A DNA stretch of 14,131 nt from Planctomycetota bacterium (lineage in GTDB: Bacteria > Planctomycetota > UBA1135), in assembly GCA_003501525.1 (NCBI GenBank), contig DNPI01000082.1, positions 1-14,131 of the forward strand. The letters run 5' to 3'. Position numbers and translations under genes: made by a program. The notes under the pieces are model-generated. The model saw only the letters and a program-made list of their open reading frames with translations, was not told the origin of the DNA and made no database searches. Positions 1 to 8,289 of this stretch are shown piece by piece (positions within the stretch are counted from its first letter, which is position 1; each line of letters starts with the position of its first letter).

Positions 1-3000
1 CCGTTCCTATTTTGGAAGACGGGATTCTTCTCGTACTACAGCTCGAGCCTATTCCTCTAGGACGCTCCGAAGCTCATGCCCGCATTGACATTAGACGTTT
101 TCTTCCCGCCCGCCGACTTTATGCCCTAGATGCCCAAACTGGTGAAATGCGCTGGCGAGTTGAAACAAACTGGGAAGGAGACAAGGCCCCTCGCAATCTT
201 GCTGCAGCCCCCCCCGCCGCCGCAGCCGGAAGAGTGTTCCTACCTGTTTACGACGCAGTTGGCACTCTCGACCTATCACTTGCAGCCTTTGACCTAAAAA
301 CGGGGCAGCCACTCTGGAAGAGCTTTGCCGTCACAGGGCAGAAAGAGAGCAACCTTTTCGGCAATGTGCTCGTAGAACTCGCCTCAGGCATCCCGGCCGC
401 CGACGCGGAGGCTGTCATTTTCTGCACCAACCTGGGAACCATAAATGCTTTTCATGCTTCTACAGGCATGGCCCTTTGGACCCGCCTCTATACACGAACC
501 CCCGTACGGCTATTTCAAACAGGAAAAGAAGCTCTTCGACCTGAAACTTTTTCTCATGGACCTCCTGCTTTCGACGGCAAAAGATTTGCTTGTGCCCCTA
601 TTGACGGCCTTGCCGCTATCGCACTCGAAACAAAAAGCGGAAAAATACTAGCTAATTGGGAAGTACTCGATGAGGCTGGAACATTACGTTCCTTGCTCGG
701 TTTTGGGCCTTTGGGAGCATGGTTTACTGGCACTCGTGCATGCTTCCTCGGGACAGATGACTATCCCTCTATTTTTTCACCTGCACTCCATGACTTATAC
801 AGCAGGCCAGAACAGCAACACGCTGGGGCTTTAATCCGCGGAGGATTTCTCGCCCCCACAGCTCGCGCGGTTGAGAGCCTTGACCCTAGAGATTTTCGCC
901 CACTAGGAAAAATCCTATCCTGGGATTTAGGTGTTGAATCTGGCCCAGTCCAAGCCGCTCCTGGCACTATTCTGATAATGAGGCCCACAGGAGTGACAGC
1001 GCTGCGCTCACCTGGGACGCTCCTCTCCACTTTCCTCGAAGAAACATCAGGGTCTAAAAACTTAATAGACATCCTCGCGCTCTTAGAACAGGTCCCTATT
1101 GTCCCTGGAAATCAACTTACTGTGAGTGCCGCAACGCATGCCGAGAATCTGGCCCGGAACACGCAAAACAGTTTCCTTGCGACACGGCTTGCGCTTTTCG
1201 CGAGCAAGGCTTGGCTGGCTGCCGACAAAGGGAACGAGAGTTTGCGAATACTGGCACCTTTACTCCAAGGTCCATGGAAAGATCAAGCCGCTCTTGTCAT
1301 AGCTGATTATTTAGTCCCCACCGCCTCGAATGCCCCGTTCCTCTCTCAGGCAAAAAAAATCCTAGGAGAAAACCCAAAGCACTTGGTCAAACGGAGTAAT
1401 GGGAAAAAAGAGAGCTATGGGCTAATTGCAGCTCAACTTGGTGCCGTCTCTGCGCATGCAAGCGGCAACGAGAACAAAGAATTAAACGCTCTGCTCGAGC
1501 TGCTAGCCAGAAACGATTTCATCTCGTCACCACCGAACAGTAGTGAGACCGAATTATGGGCCGTAAACCGCCTCGAACAACTAGCCTCTAAACCAAAACA
1601 TGCTGCAGCAATTGACATCGCCGTAAAGGAATCTGGCGAATCTGCGCCTTGGTCTGCCTCCTGGGTGAGAAGATTCGGAAGCACACAAAAAGGAAGGGCC
1701 GAATTAGAGGCTTTTCTACTAACCCCAACAAACTCTAGGGCAGACAGAATTCGCATAGCTCGGTGGCTCCGCAAGTACACCGATCAGCCCCCTAATTTGC
1801 CGCCTGACTTCAGGATGACACCAGAGGTCCCGCGATTACCTAACTCTTTACACTTAATCCACAAAGTAGCCGTTGACGGAAACCGCCTTTTAGCCGCATC
1901 CTCTACCCAAAACGGAGTGCTTGCCTTACTCCAAGACGAAGAGAATGTGCAATTCGTTGAACTCGGAGCAGAAGGCGCCAACCCAGTTTTTTCGAAAAAA
2001 ACTAAGGTTGGAAAAATTGCCACAAGTTCCCTTAAAAGGCGAGTCTGGCTAGAGAATCGAACTGCAACAATCCTGACTCCGCACCACTGGATGCAACTTC
2101 GCCCAGACGGTTGGCAAAAAACAGAACTGCTGCCCAAGAATCAAGCCATACCTATTCAACCACTGCGAATGGGGGATTTCCTCGTCTTCCCTACCTCAGA
2201 AGAAAACCGAAGTATCGAGATGCGAGACATCACAACTGGAGAAACTCTTTTCTCCGAACCATTGGAAGCGACAGCCAATCATTTCCTCCACCTCATCTCC
2301 AAAGGAAATTCTGTGCTCGTTCTCGAAGAGAAACATCCGGCGGTACGAACGTTTTCATATTCAGAAACACAACCCACTTCCTGGCCTCTACCTATCGCTC
2401 CTTTGACTTATGAAATGGAATCAGCTCTCTCATGGAAAGAAGGGCTAGCCATACCACGCAAAGGAGCACGATTCACGACACTCATCTTTACTGGTCCTGC
2501 AATCAAATCGCCAGAAGGATTCCCTCAACCTCCGCTCGTTGGGGTGCAAACCTTTTCCGCTCCGGGAGGCGTTGGCTGGCTGATTACCCCTCTCCTTCCT
2601 GGCCAAAGTGAGATTGACAACCCGAGGATTTTGTGGAGATCGGAAGAATCCGAGGATATCGAATTATTAAATATTCCAGCGAATAGTCATGTCCCACAAG
2701 TAGACTCCTTTAGCCGCCTAGACCATCACTTGGAAACTCCTACGGTCCTTAGCTTCGCTGGAGATTCGAGCGGCGGCACCATTTTCCGGGCCATTTCTCT
2801 CGCTTCTTCACCAGCGTTCATGTGGCAAAGTGGTGTCAAAGATATTGCGTTCGCACAGCTAGCAGCCCACCAACCAAAACCCCTAAATGGCGAAAACGGA
2901 TGGGCAGTGCCTCTTATTGAGAAACCAAACGTGCCCAATTCCGTAGGCGTCCAAATCCTTCTTTTGGATGAAGCTGGCACATTGGTGGAAAGATTCCGAA

Positions 3001-3098
3001 CAAGCTCTTCCTCTCAGACCCATTTCGAAATGCTCGCTGTGGGGAAATTTCTAATTCTACAAGTAGGCCCCAACCTCTACCTTTTAGGCAACGAATGA
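1..3098 (+). CDS. PQQ-like beta-propeller repeat protein, 5' partial
   Basis: The frame is open from base 3 to the TGA at 3096-3098, with no stop back to the window edge, so the true start lies upstream; the TTG at base 12 is an arbitrary internal codon. At least 1031 residues are visible. Four PQQ-type blade motifs occur near the start: LYALDAQTGEMRWR (about 117-158), LAAFDLKTGQPLWK (278-319), INAFHASTGMALWT (441-482), and a weaker one around 610-659. The middle (about 1030-1800) looks alpha-helical with Ala/Leu-rich repeats, and the last 400 residues are beta-rich, possibly a second propeller. Such proteins are usually exported, but the signal peptide would be outside the window. The stop overlaps the next start (ATGA). 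It is likely an envelope scaffold or binding protein; PQQ-dependent dehydrogenase activity is not supported, since I see only structural repeats. Substrate and function are unknown. Confidence 0.85.
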   Translation, partial: VPILEDGILLVLQLEPIPLGRSEAHARIDIRRFLPARRLYALDAQTGEMRWRVETNWEGDKAPRNLAAAPPAAAAGRVFLPVYDAVGTLDLSLAAFDLKTGQPLWKSFAVTGQKESNLFGNVLVELASGIPAADAEAVIFCTNLGTINAFHASTGMALWTRLYTRTPVRLFQTGKEALRPETFSHGPPAFDGKRFACAPIDGLAAIALETKSGKILANWEVLDEAGTLRSLLGFGPLGAWFTGTRACFLGTDDYPSIFSPALHDLYSRPEQQHAGALIRGGFLAPTARAVESLDPRDFRPLGKILSWDLGVESGPVQAAPGTILIMRPTGVTALRSPGTLLSTFLEETSGSKNLIDILALLEQVPIVPGNQLTVSAATHAENLARNTQNSFLATRLALFASKAWLAADKGNESLRILAPLLQGPWKDQAALVIADYLVPTASNAPFLSQAKKILGENPKHLVKRSNGKKESYGLIAAQLGAVSAHASGNENKELNALLELLARNDFISSPPNSSETELWAVNRLEQLASKPKHAAAIDIAVKESGESAPWSASWVRRFGSTQKGRAELEAFLLTPTNSRADRIRIARWLRKYTDQPPNLPPDFRMTPEVPRLPNSLHLIHKVAVDGNRLLAASSTQNGVLALLQDEENVQFVELGAEGANPVFSKKTKVGKIATSSLKRRVWLENRTATILTPHHWMQLRPDGWQKTELLPKNQAIPIQPLRMGDFLVFPTSEENRSIEMRDITTGETLFSEPLEATANHFLHLISKGNSVLVLEEKHPAVRTFSYSETQPTSWPLPIAPLTYEMESALSWKEGLAIPRKGARFTTLIFTGPAIKSPEGFPQPPLVGVQTFSAPGGVGWLITPLLPGQSEIDNPRILWRSEESEDIELLNIPANSHVPQVDSFSRLDHHLETPTVLSFAGDSSGGTIFRAISLASSPAFMWQSGVKDIAFAQLAAHQPKPLNGENGWAVPLIEKPNVPNSVGVQILLLDEAGTLVERFRTSSSSQTHFEMLAVGKFLILQVGPNLYLLGNE

Positions 3099-4165
3099 TT
3101 ATCCCCATCTTGCTTGCTGTATTACCTGCTCAACTGGACACATCGGAAATTGCACAGCCAGGATTGAATGCGGCCGCTCGCGGCCTTGAATGGCTGGCAG
3201 CACAGCAGCTACCGAATGGTTCATGGACAGCCGATGTCGGATTTAAACTGGAAGAGGGGTATAGAGTTTGGAACCCAACAGCGAGTCATATCGGTGTTAC
3301 CGCTTTGGCCGGGATGGCCTTTCTTGCAGGTGGTCATGTACCAGGAAGAGGTCCTTATTCCACCGTAATCGAACGCGCAACTGAATGGATTCTGCGTCAA
3401 GTCCGAGATGATGGATACATCACAGCTAACGAGACCAGAATGTATTCCCACGCCTTTGCGACACTCTTTCTTGCGGAAATACACGGCATGGACCAGCGTG
3501 AAGAGGTACGTCCCATTCTCCAAAAAGCGGTCGACCTCATTGTCGCAGGGCAAAATTCGCAAGGAGGATGGAGATATCAGCCACATGTCGCTGATTCGGA
3601 TATGTCTGTGGCAGCGTGTCAAGTAATGGCTCTCCGGGCAGCACAGAACATTGGGGTACAAGTCCCAATGGGGTCCATCGATGCCGCTATTCGATACGTT
3701 CGTGACAGTGCTGTACGAGGCACTCACTTAAATTCGCAGCGACGGCTGAATCCACCGGGATCTTTCCGATACCAACCAGATCCTTTCGCTCGCTCCTCCT
3801 TCGCTTTAACTGCTGCAGGAATCACAATACTCCACAATTCCGGCGTTTATGCCGATGAGGACATTGAGAAGGGGATAAATGTTCTCGAAGAGGCCCATGA
3901 AGGGTTCAACGCTCGCTACGGCATTCGATCTCGTGGACATTACTACTTTTGGTATGGCCACTACTACGCCGTTCAGGCATTTCATATGGTTGGAGGCGCG
4001 AGATATCGCAATTATTTCGAGAAGGTTCAAAATACTATGCTCAACCTACAACTCGAAGACGGTTCGTGGCCAAACGAAGTCGGTCCGGGGAATGTGTACG
4101 GAACAGCAACCGCTTGTTTAATCCTGCAAATCCCCATGGAATACTTGCCAATTTTCCAACGATGA
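3095..4165 (+). CDS. Exported prenyltransferase/squalene-oxidase repeat protein
   Basis: This 356-residue protein starts at the ATG of an ATGA overlap with the previous stop; TAGG about 6 bases upstream could serve as ribosome site. A short hydrophobic start (MIIPILLAVLPA) suggests export. It then shows at least four alpha/alpha-toroid repeats, each with helices followed by a Gly-aromatic turn: residues 30-44 (GLEWLAAQQLPNGSW), 95-109, 145-160 (QNSQGGWRYQP), 222-228 (GSFRYQP), and 312-326 (QLEDGSWP). The C-terminus YGTATACLILQIP...LPIFQR is the usual ending of the planctomycete members of this family. The DxDD acid motif of squalene-hopene cyclase is absent (only DSDMS at 167-171), so a cyclase reaction is unlikely. 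A binding or structural role next to the propeller and coiled-coil proteins is an inference. The product is unlikely to be a terpene enzyme despite the family name. Confidence 0.88.
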   Translation: MIIPILLAVLPAQLDTSEIAQPGLNAAARGLEWLAAQQLPNGSWTADVGFKLEEGYRVWNPTASHIGVTALAGMAFLAGGHVPGRGPYSTVIERATEWILRQVRDDGYITANETRMYSHAFATLFLAEIHGMDQREEVRPILQKAVDLIVAGQNSQGGWRYQPHVADSDMSVAACQVMALRAAQNIGVQVPMGSIDAAIRYVRDSAVRGTHLNSQRRLNPPGSFRYQPDPFARSSFALTAAGITILHNSGVYADEDIEKGINVLEEAHEGFNARYGIRSRGHYYFWYGHYYAVQAFHMVGGARYRNYFEKVQNTMLNLQLEDGSWPNEVGPGNVYGTATACLILQIPMEYLPIFQR

Positions 4166-6210
4166 GCAAGGTGCCAATTAGCTACTCCTTAAACCGGTTG
4201 AAGTGGCGCATCAGGGCTGTTCTAGCAGCATTTGGATGCGGCCGATTGCTCACTTTGGGCTCCGTTGGTGTGGCAACCATATACACCACAGAACGCCTAC
4301 TCGCCCCTCCCTATCTGGTTCGTTGGCTGATAAGCGTTGCAATCGGATTAATTGTTCTTCGCGTCGGCTGGAAACAGCTAATCCTCCCGCTCGCATCGCC
4401 TCTCACTCCCAATCAGCTCGCCCTTTGGTGGGAGCGTGAACACCCTGAACTACGCGGTCGCCTCTCCTGCCTAATAGAGTTGCAAACAAACCCTCGGTTC
4501 GCATCCGTAGATTTTCTCCATGAGATAAAAAATCAAATACAGGAAATCTTGCCCACGCTTAACCGAGCGCAAGCTATCCCCTCCGGTAAGGCGCAGCGCT
4601 CTTTGGCCGGAGGGATTCTCCTGACAATCTGCTTAATCGGTTTAGGATTGGCTTTCCCGCACGAGAAGAACGCTTTTCTACGACAACTTAGCGGGGAAGA
4701 AGTCGCCTGGCCTGGCTCGACAGAGCTCGTGCTACTCCCCATTTGGATAGAAGGAGAAGATGCACCCCGGATTCCAGAGGAACTTGCTCCTGGAGAACAT
4801 CGCCTTCGAATACCCATAGACACCAGAATGAATCTTAGGGTTCGAGCACAAGGACGTCAGCCACAACTAGTTCAACTTCACAATGAAGGAAGTGCGAAGC
4901 CTATGCACAACCTTGGCGGAGGTGAATTTTCATTCAGCACCAACCCTTTGTCAGAAAACACACTGTTCACGTTCAAAGGAGGAGACGACAAGGATGGGAA
5001 ACCAAACCTTCAAATCATCCTAGGGGAAACCCCTCCTCTCGAAAATTGGACAGTCCAATTAACCCCTCCTGCATACACAAGGCTAGAAGGTAGCACATCA
5101 ACGATGCACGAGTTCCGCATCCCCTTGGGGACTCAAATCACAGCCAATTTCACTTTTCCCACTGAACCAAAGGCCGTAACAATCAACACCGAAAAAGGAG
5201 AGATTACCCCAACACTAAAAAATGGCCGATGGAGCTTTTCCTTTAACGCAACCGAAAACAGTCGTGCCCGAATAGCAGTAACCGCCATCGACGGGTTCGT
5301 CGATTCCGAAGCAGCCTCACTTCGATGGTGGGTCGAGCCAGACAAGGCTCCGCGGGTCTCTATTCAATTGCCTGCAACAAGGTGGACAACAGTCCCTGGA
5401 GGAAAAATCCCTCTCCTGCTCGACGTCGAAGATGACTATGGACTGGCCGGAATCACTCTTCTACCAAGCCCTATTGGGCCCGGTGTAGATTTACCAAACA
5501 ACCAAAAAATATTTCGTGCCCTACCTGTCCCGCCTTCTAACGCAGAAGAAACCCCTCCTCCCCCGTTTCACCTCGAAATCCACGCACGAGACCAGGCACT
5601 GAGCCCGGGCTTGACCTCAGCACTAAGCCCGCGAATCGAAATTGTAGGAACCACTGCCATGGAAGAACGGCTGGCCAGGAAGATGGCCCAAACACGCGAA
5701 GAACTTGAGGCTGCTCTTTCGCTCGTTGCTCGGCCTCCGGAATCAGGGCACGGCCCAAAAAGAGTGCGCAGGAAAATGGAAAGGATCCTCGAGGCACTTG
5801 AAGAAACTCTTCTGGAAAGAGTGTTCTCTGGCCTTGATCCTGGAACAGAGTTCTGGCAGCAAGAATTCTCACAGGCTTTCCTGCTGTCTGGCGCTCTACC
5901 AAGAGGTAGCCTAGCGGCCCTTCTTATGGGGAAAAGAGGAGCACCTCTTCTTGAACGCGCAGGACTTTTAGCCGATATCACTCGAGCTGGACACCAAACC
6001 GTCGAGGGCCCAGCGCGATATTGGGAAGAAGCAACTCAGAACAATTTGGACACAAAACCCATTCGCCAAGAATTGGAAATCCAAATTCGATCGATGCTCG
6101 AAATCCTAACTGCATGGGAAGATTTCCAGAGCGCCGTGAATCTGCTACGTAATCTCCTTGACAGACAACGAGCAATCCATTTCAGGACTCGGGAGGCCTC
6201 GGAGGGGTAA
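4162..6210 (+). CDS. DUF4175-like integral membrane protein
   Basis: The chosen start is the ATG at 4162, which overlaps the previous stop as ATGA and gives 682 residues (MSKVPISYSL...). The frame is open further upstream to 3949, but that part lies inside the toroid gene. No Shine-Dalgarno is visible before 4162, so reinitiation by the upstream ribosome is likely. Two hydrophobic segments lie at about 20-44 and 52-74 and a third at 147-166, with a cytoplasmic-looking stretch between the second and third containing LTPNQLALWWEREHPELRGRL. After the third segment comes a long beta-rich exported region with DDYGL at 424-428, a hallmark of DUF4175-like proteins, then a charged helical tail from about 495. 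Family members sit in MoxR/DUF58-type envelope clusters; their biochemical role is not known. The family assignment rests on architecture and the DDYGL motif, not on a search. Confidence 0.82.
   Translation: MSKVPISYSLNRLKWRIRAVLAAFGCGRLLTLGSVGVATIYTTERLLAPPYLVRWLISVAIGLIVLRVGWKQLILPLASPLTPNQLALWWEREHPELRGRLSCLIELQTNPRFASVDFLHEIKNQIQEILPTLNRAQAIPSGKAQRSLAGGILLTICLIGLGLAFPHEKNAFLRQLSGEEVAWPGSTELVLLPIWIEGEDAPRIPEELAPGEHRLRIPIDTRMNLRVRAQGRQPQLVQLHNEGSAKPMHNLGGGEFSFSTNPLSENTLFTFKGGDDKDGKPNLQIILGETPPLENWTVQLTPPAYTRLEGSTSTMHEFRIPLGTQITANFTFPTEPKAVTINTEKGEITPTLKNGRWSFSFNATENSRARIAVTAIDGFVDSEAASLRWWVEPDKAPRVSIQLPATRWTTVPGGKIPLLLDVEDDYGLAGITLLPSPIGPGVDLPNNQKIFRALPVPPSNAEETPPPPFHLEIHARDQALSPGLTSALSPRIEIVGTTAMEERLARKMAQTREELEAALSLVARPPESGHGPKRVRRKMERILEALEETLLERVFSGLDPGTEFWQQEFSQAFLLSGALPRGSLAALLMGKRGAPLLERAGLLADITRAGHQTVEGPARYWEEATQNNLDTKPIRQELEIQIRSMLEILTAWEDFQSAVNLLRNLLDRQRAIHFRTREASEG
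6201..6207 (+). promoter_or_regulatory. Shine-Dalgarno for the coiled-coil gene
   Basis: GGAGGGG lies in the last codons of the DUF4175-like gene, 12 bases before the ATG at 6220. It is the clearest ribosome site in this cluster, and it supports the ATG at 6220, which does not overlap the previous stop. Confidence 0.6.
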
Positions 6211-6219
6211 TACCAAACA

Positions 6220-7647
6220 ATGTTCACGTGCCTCCTCCTTATCGGCTTAGCCAACGCGTTCGTCCCATCACAAGACCCTATTGAACTCCGGAGGCTAGCA
6301 AATGACCAACAAAGGCTAGCCGACCAGGCCCAGCGACTCCAAAACCTACTCGGTTCACTAGAAGAAAGAGAACGCCAGGAGGGGAATCAAGCACTAGCCG
6401 TTTTGCTACAAAAAGCGAAAAAGCGCCTCCACGAGGCCGACGGAGCCCTCGGCCTCGTAGCCGCACTCGAGGGCGCAGCAAACGATCTGGGGAGTCTCAG
6501 GAGTGGCCCTGCTCTGACCATCCAAGCAGAGGTAATTGAACTTCTGGAAGAGACACTCGACCTTCTACTCGAAACTCAGCAAAGCAATCAATTAGATGCA
6601 CTCCAAAAGGCCGCGGACAATCGTGTCCAAACCTTAGAGGAGTGGGCTAAAGAACAAGAAAAACTATTGAAGGACACGCAGGAATTAGACCAAGAGGAGA
6701 AGAGAGCCGGCATTTTGGAACAAGTACGCAGACAAGAACTCGCCGAAGAGCAGGAAAACCTCAATCAGAAAATCCGCGACACAGCCCAGAACCCAGAAAA
6801 GGGGATTAATGCGGATGAGATTCTCCAATTTTCGGAAGAAGCAGAATCCCAACTCTCAACAACAGAAGGCGATTTGGAAAAATCGACTGACGCACAAAAG
6901 AAAGCCCTAGAGGAAATACAAAAAGAGGCACAGCAATCAAAAATAGAGCAACAGAAGCTCGAAAGCGCCCGTGAAATCCAACATCTACTCCAATTCCTCG
7001 CTGAAGCGGAGGAAATACTTGCTCGACACCGAGCCGTTAATACTGAGTTGGAAATTCTGGTCACGAAACAAAAGCCTCAGCCACGCAGCGCGCGCTTAAG
7101 AATCCGGAAATTAGCGGAAGAAGAAATGGATTTGTCACGGACAACAGGAACCTTGAGCTTAGAGCTCAGAGAAGAGAGGGCCGGCACCTTTTCTTTTCTG
7201 GTCGGCACCCTTGAAGACGATCACCGCGTACTAGGGAGAAGATTAGGCCCTCCGAATTTCCAAATTAACGAAACACAGATAATCCTTTCACGTCGAATTA
7301 CCACCAACTGGACCGCATTAATAGATGCTGTTCGCCTCGAAGCTGATCGCGAAAGACAACGTCTGGAAGAAAGTTCACTCCCTGGCAACCCTTCACAAAC
7401 GCCCCCCTTAGTATCTTTCGCTGCCGAAATACATTTACTTGCCACTCTCGAAAAGGATGTGCATGGTGCGCTCGATGCGCTGGTGCGACGCAGAAAAATC
7501 CTAGCTGATTCAAATCTGCCGTGGGATGAGGACGACACTATAGAACTCGATATGTTGATAGAAAGGCAGCAACGCCTTCGAAGACTTTTTGATGCAATGT
7601 TAGAATCTCTGCAAACCCAGGAAGAACCACCAGAGGAAGACCTGTGA
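6220..7647 (+). CDS. Exported coiled-coil protein of an envelope cluster
   Basis: The protein has 475 residues and starts 9 bases after the previous stop. The first 14 residues (MFTCLLLIGLANAF) are a short hydrophobic stretch with a possible ANA cleavage site, suggesting a periplasmic protein. Residues about 20-290 are almost wholly charged heptad-like helix rich in Glu, Gln, Leu and Lys, consistent with long coiled coils. From about 380 comes a conserved-looking block, PLVSFAAEIHLLATLEKDV (positions about 7405-7461), like the (L)AELxLLxxLQ segment seen in planctomycete coiled-coil proteins of such clusters. The tail is acidic (EEPPEEDL). The gene ends in a GTGA overlap with the next one. It probably pairs with the DUF4175-like protein or the following small protein as a structural partner. 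No catalytic motif was seen. Confidence 0.8.
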   Translation: MFTCLLLIGLANAFVPSQDPIELRRLANDQQRLADQAQRLQNLLGSLEERERQEGNQALAVLLQKAKKRLHEADGALGLVAALEGAANDLGSLRSGPALTIQAEVIELLEETLDLLLETQQSNQLDALQKAADNRVQTLEEWAKEQEKLLKDTQELDQEEKRAGILEQVRRQELAEEQENLNQKIRDTAQNPEKGINADEILQFSEEAESQLSTTEGDLEKSTDAQKKALEEIQKEAQQSKIEQQKLESAREIQHLLQFLAEAEEILARHRAVNTELEILVTKQKPQPRSARLRIRKLAEEEMDLSRTTGTLSLELREERAGTFSFLVGTLEDDHRVLGRRLGPPNFQINETQIILSRRITTNWTALIDAVRLEADRERQRLEESSLPGNPSQTPPLVSFAAEIHLLATLEKDVHGALDALVRRRKILADSNLPWDEDDTIELDMLIERQQRLRRLFDAMLESLQTQEEPPEEDL

Positions 7648-8210
7648 TTTTTTTGATCCCACTTTTGTTATCTCCCCAAGGCCCTGCGCCTGAAGGAGAT
7701 TTAATGGAAAAGGTGATGGAGGCCGTCGACCAAGTGAAGCAAGGGTTCATCAATCTCGATCGCCAACTCCACATTTCTATGGAAAAAGTTGATGCAAACC
7801 CAGAAGGCGGCTCCGAGCTAAGAAAAAGTTTGGTGCAAGCAACACTGGGTGCAGAGAACTTGCTTTTAAAGATGGAAGCGTTGCTCGCGGTTCTACCTGA
7901 AAGAGAAAATCAAAGCAGCCAAGGTGAGAGTCAGCGTTCGCGCCGCAATCAAGAAGAGGGTGAAAACGAAGAATTCTCCAATGGAAGAAATTCCCCAGGA
8001 CCTGAATCTCGAGATGACAACAGTGAAAGCGTGGAAGGACTAGAAAACAATGTCGCTCCAGGCCTTTTACTGAATCCTAGGCCCGGAAGTTGGGGAGCGC
8101 TACCTCCTCGCCTCCAGAAGGCACTGCAGCAAATTTCCACAGATGGACTCCCTCTAAAGTACCGAAAATGGTTAAAGGCTTATCACCGTAGGCACAAAAG
8201 CCCGCAGTGA
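7644..8210 (+). CDS. Small exported protein with C-terminal WGxLPPR motif
   Basis: This 188-residue protein uses the GTG of a GTGA overlap with the upstream stop; AGAGGAAG at 7632-7639 is well placed as ribosome site. A very short hydrophobic start (MIFLIPLLLSPQGPAP) suggests export, although it lacks the usual positive n-region. Residues 18-90 form an amphipathic helical region. Residues 90-138 are a Glu/Ser/Asn/Arg-rich, probably disordered linker. The C-terminus carries SWGALPPRLQKALQQI followed by GLPLKYRKWLKAYHRR; this WGxLPPR plus P(x)YRxxIxxYYRxL-like tail recurs in planctomycete envelope-cluster proteins and may be a docking element for a partner. It is the last gene of the cluster; 76 bases follow before the next start. 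The function is unknown. Confidence 0.78.
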   Translation: MIFLIPLLLSPQGPAPEGDLMEKVMEAVDQVKQGFINLDRQLHISMEKVDANPEGGSELRKSLVQATLGAENLLLKMEALLAVLPERENQSSQGESQRSRRNQEEGENEEFSNGRNSPGPESRDDNSESVEGLENNVAPGLLLNPRPGSWGALPPRLQKALQQISTDGLPLKYRKWLKAYHRRHKSPQ

Positions 8211-8253
8211 ATATCCTCAAGAAAGGGTTCAAGATATCTAGCTAGCAACCGCC

Positions 8254-8289
8254 AAGGAGTAAACCCGACATAGATTCGGGTTAATCATG
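8254..8289 (+). promoter_or_regulatory. Start site with hairpin between Shine-Dalgarno and ATG
   Basis: AAGGAG at 8254-8259 is 27 bases from the ATG at 8287, too far for normal use. Between them AACCCGA (8262-8268) pairs perfectly with TCGGGTT (8276-8282) around a 7-base loop. Folding this 21-base hairpin leaves about 6 unpaired bases between the AAGGAG and the ATG, a normal spacing. In frame, TAA at 8260-8262 and no ATG, GTG or TTG between it and 8287 rule out a nearer upstream start. No T-run follows, so it is not a terminator. Confidence 0.6.

Noticed and set aside
3593..3609. DSDMS in the toroid protein as a cyclase active site
   Set aside because: Squalene-hopene cyclases need DxDD; the second Asp pair is missing and the protein is about half the usual cyclase length.
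3949..4161. Upstream extension of the DUF4175-like protein to an earlier ATG
   Set aside because: It would overlap the toroid gene by over 200 bases, and the extra residues look like an out-of-frame reading. The ATGA at 4162 gives the same junction pattern as the neighbouring genes.
8211..8253. Terminator after the envelope cluster
   Set aside because: ATATC/GATAT (8211-8215 and 8233-8237) and the GATATC and CTAGCTAG palindromes are AT-rich and short, with no T-run. Read-through into paralogue A is therefore possible.
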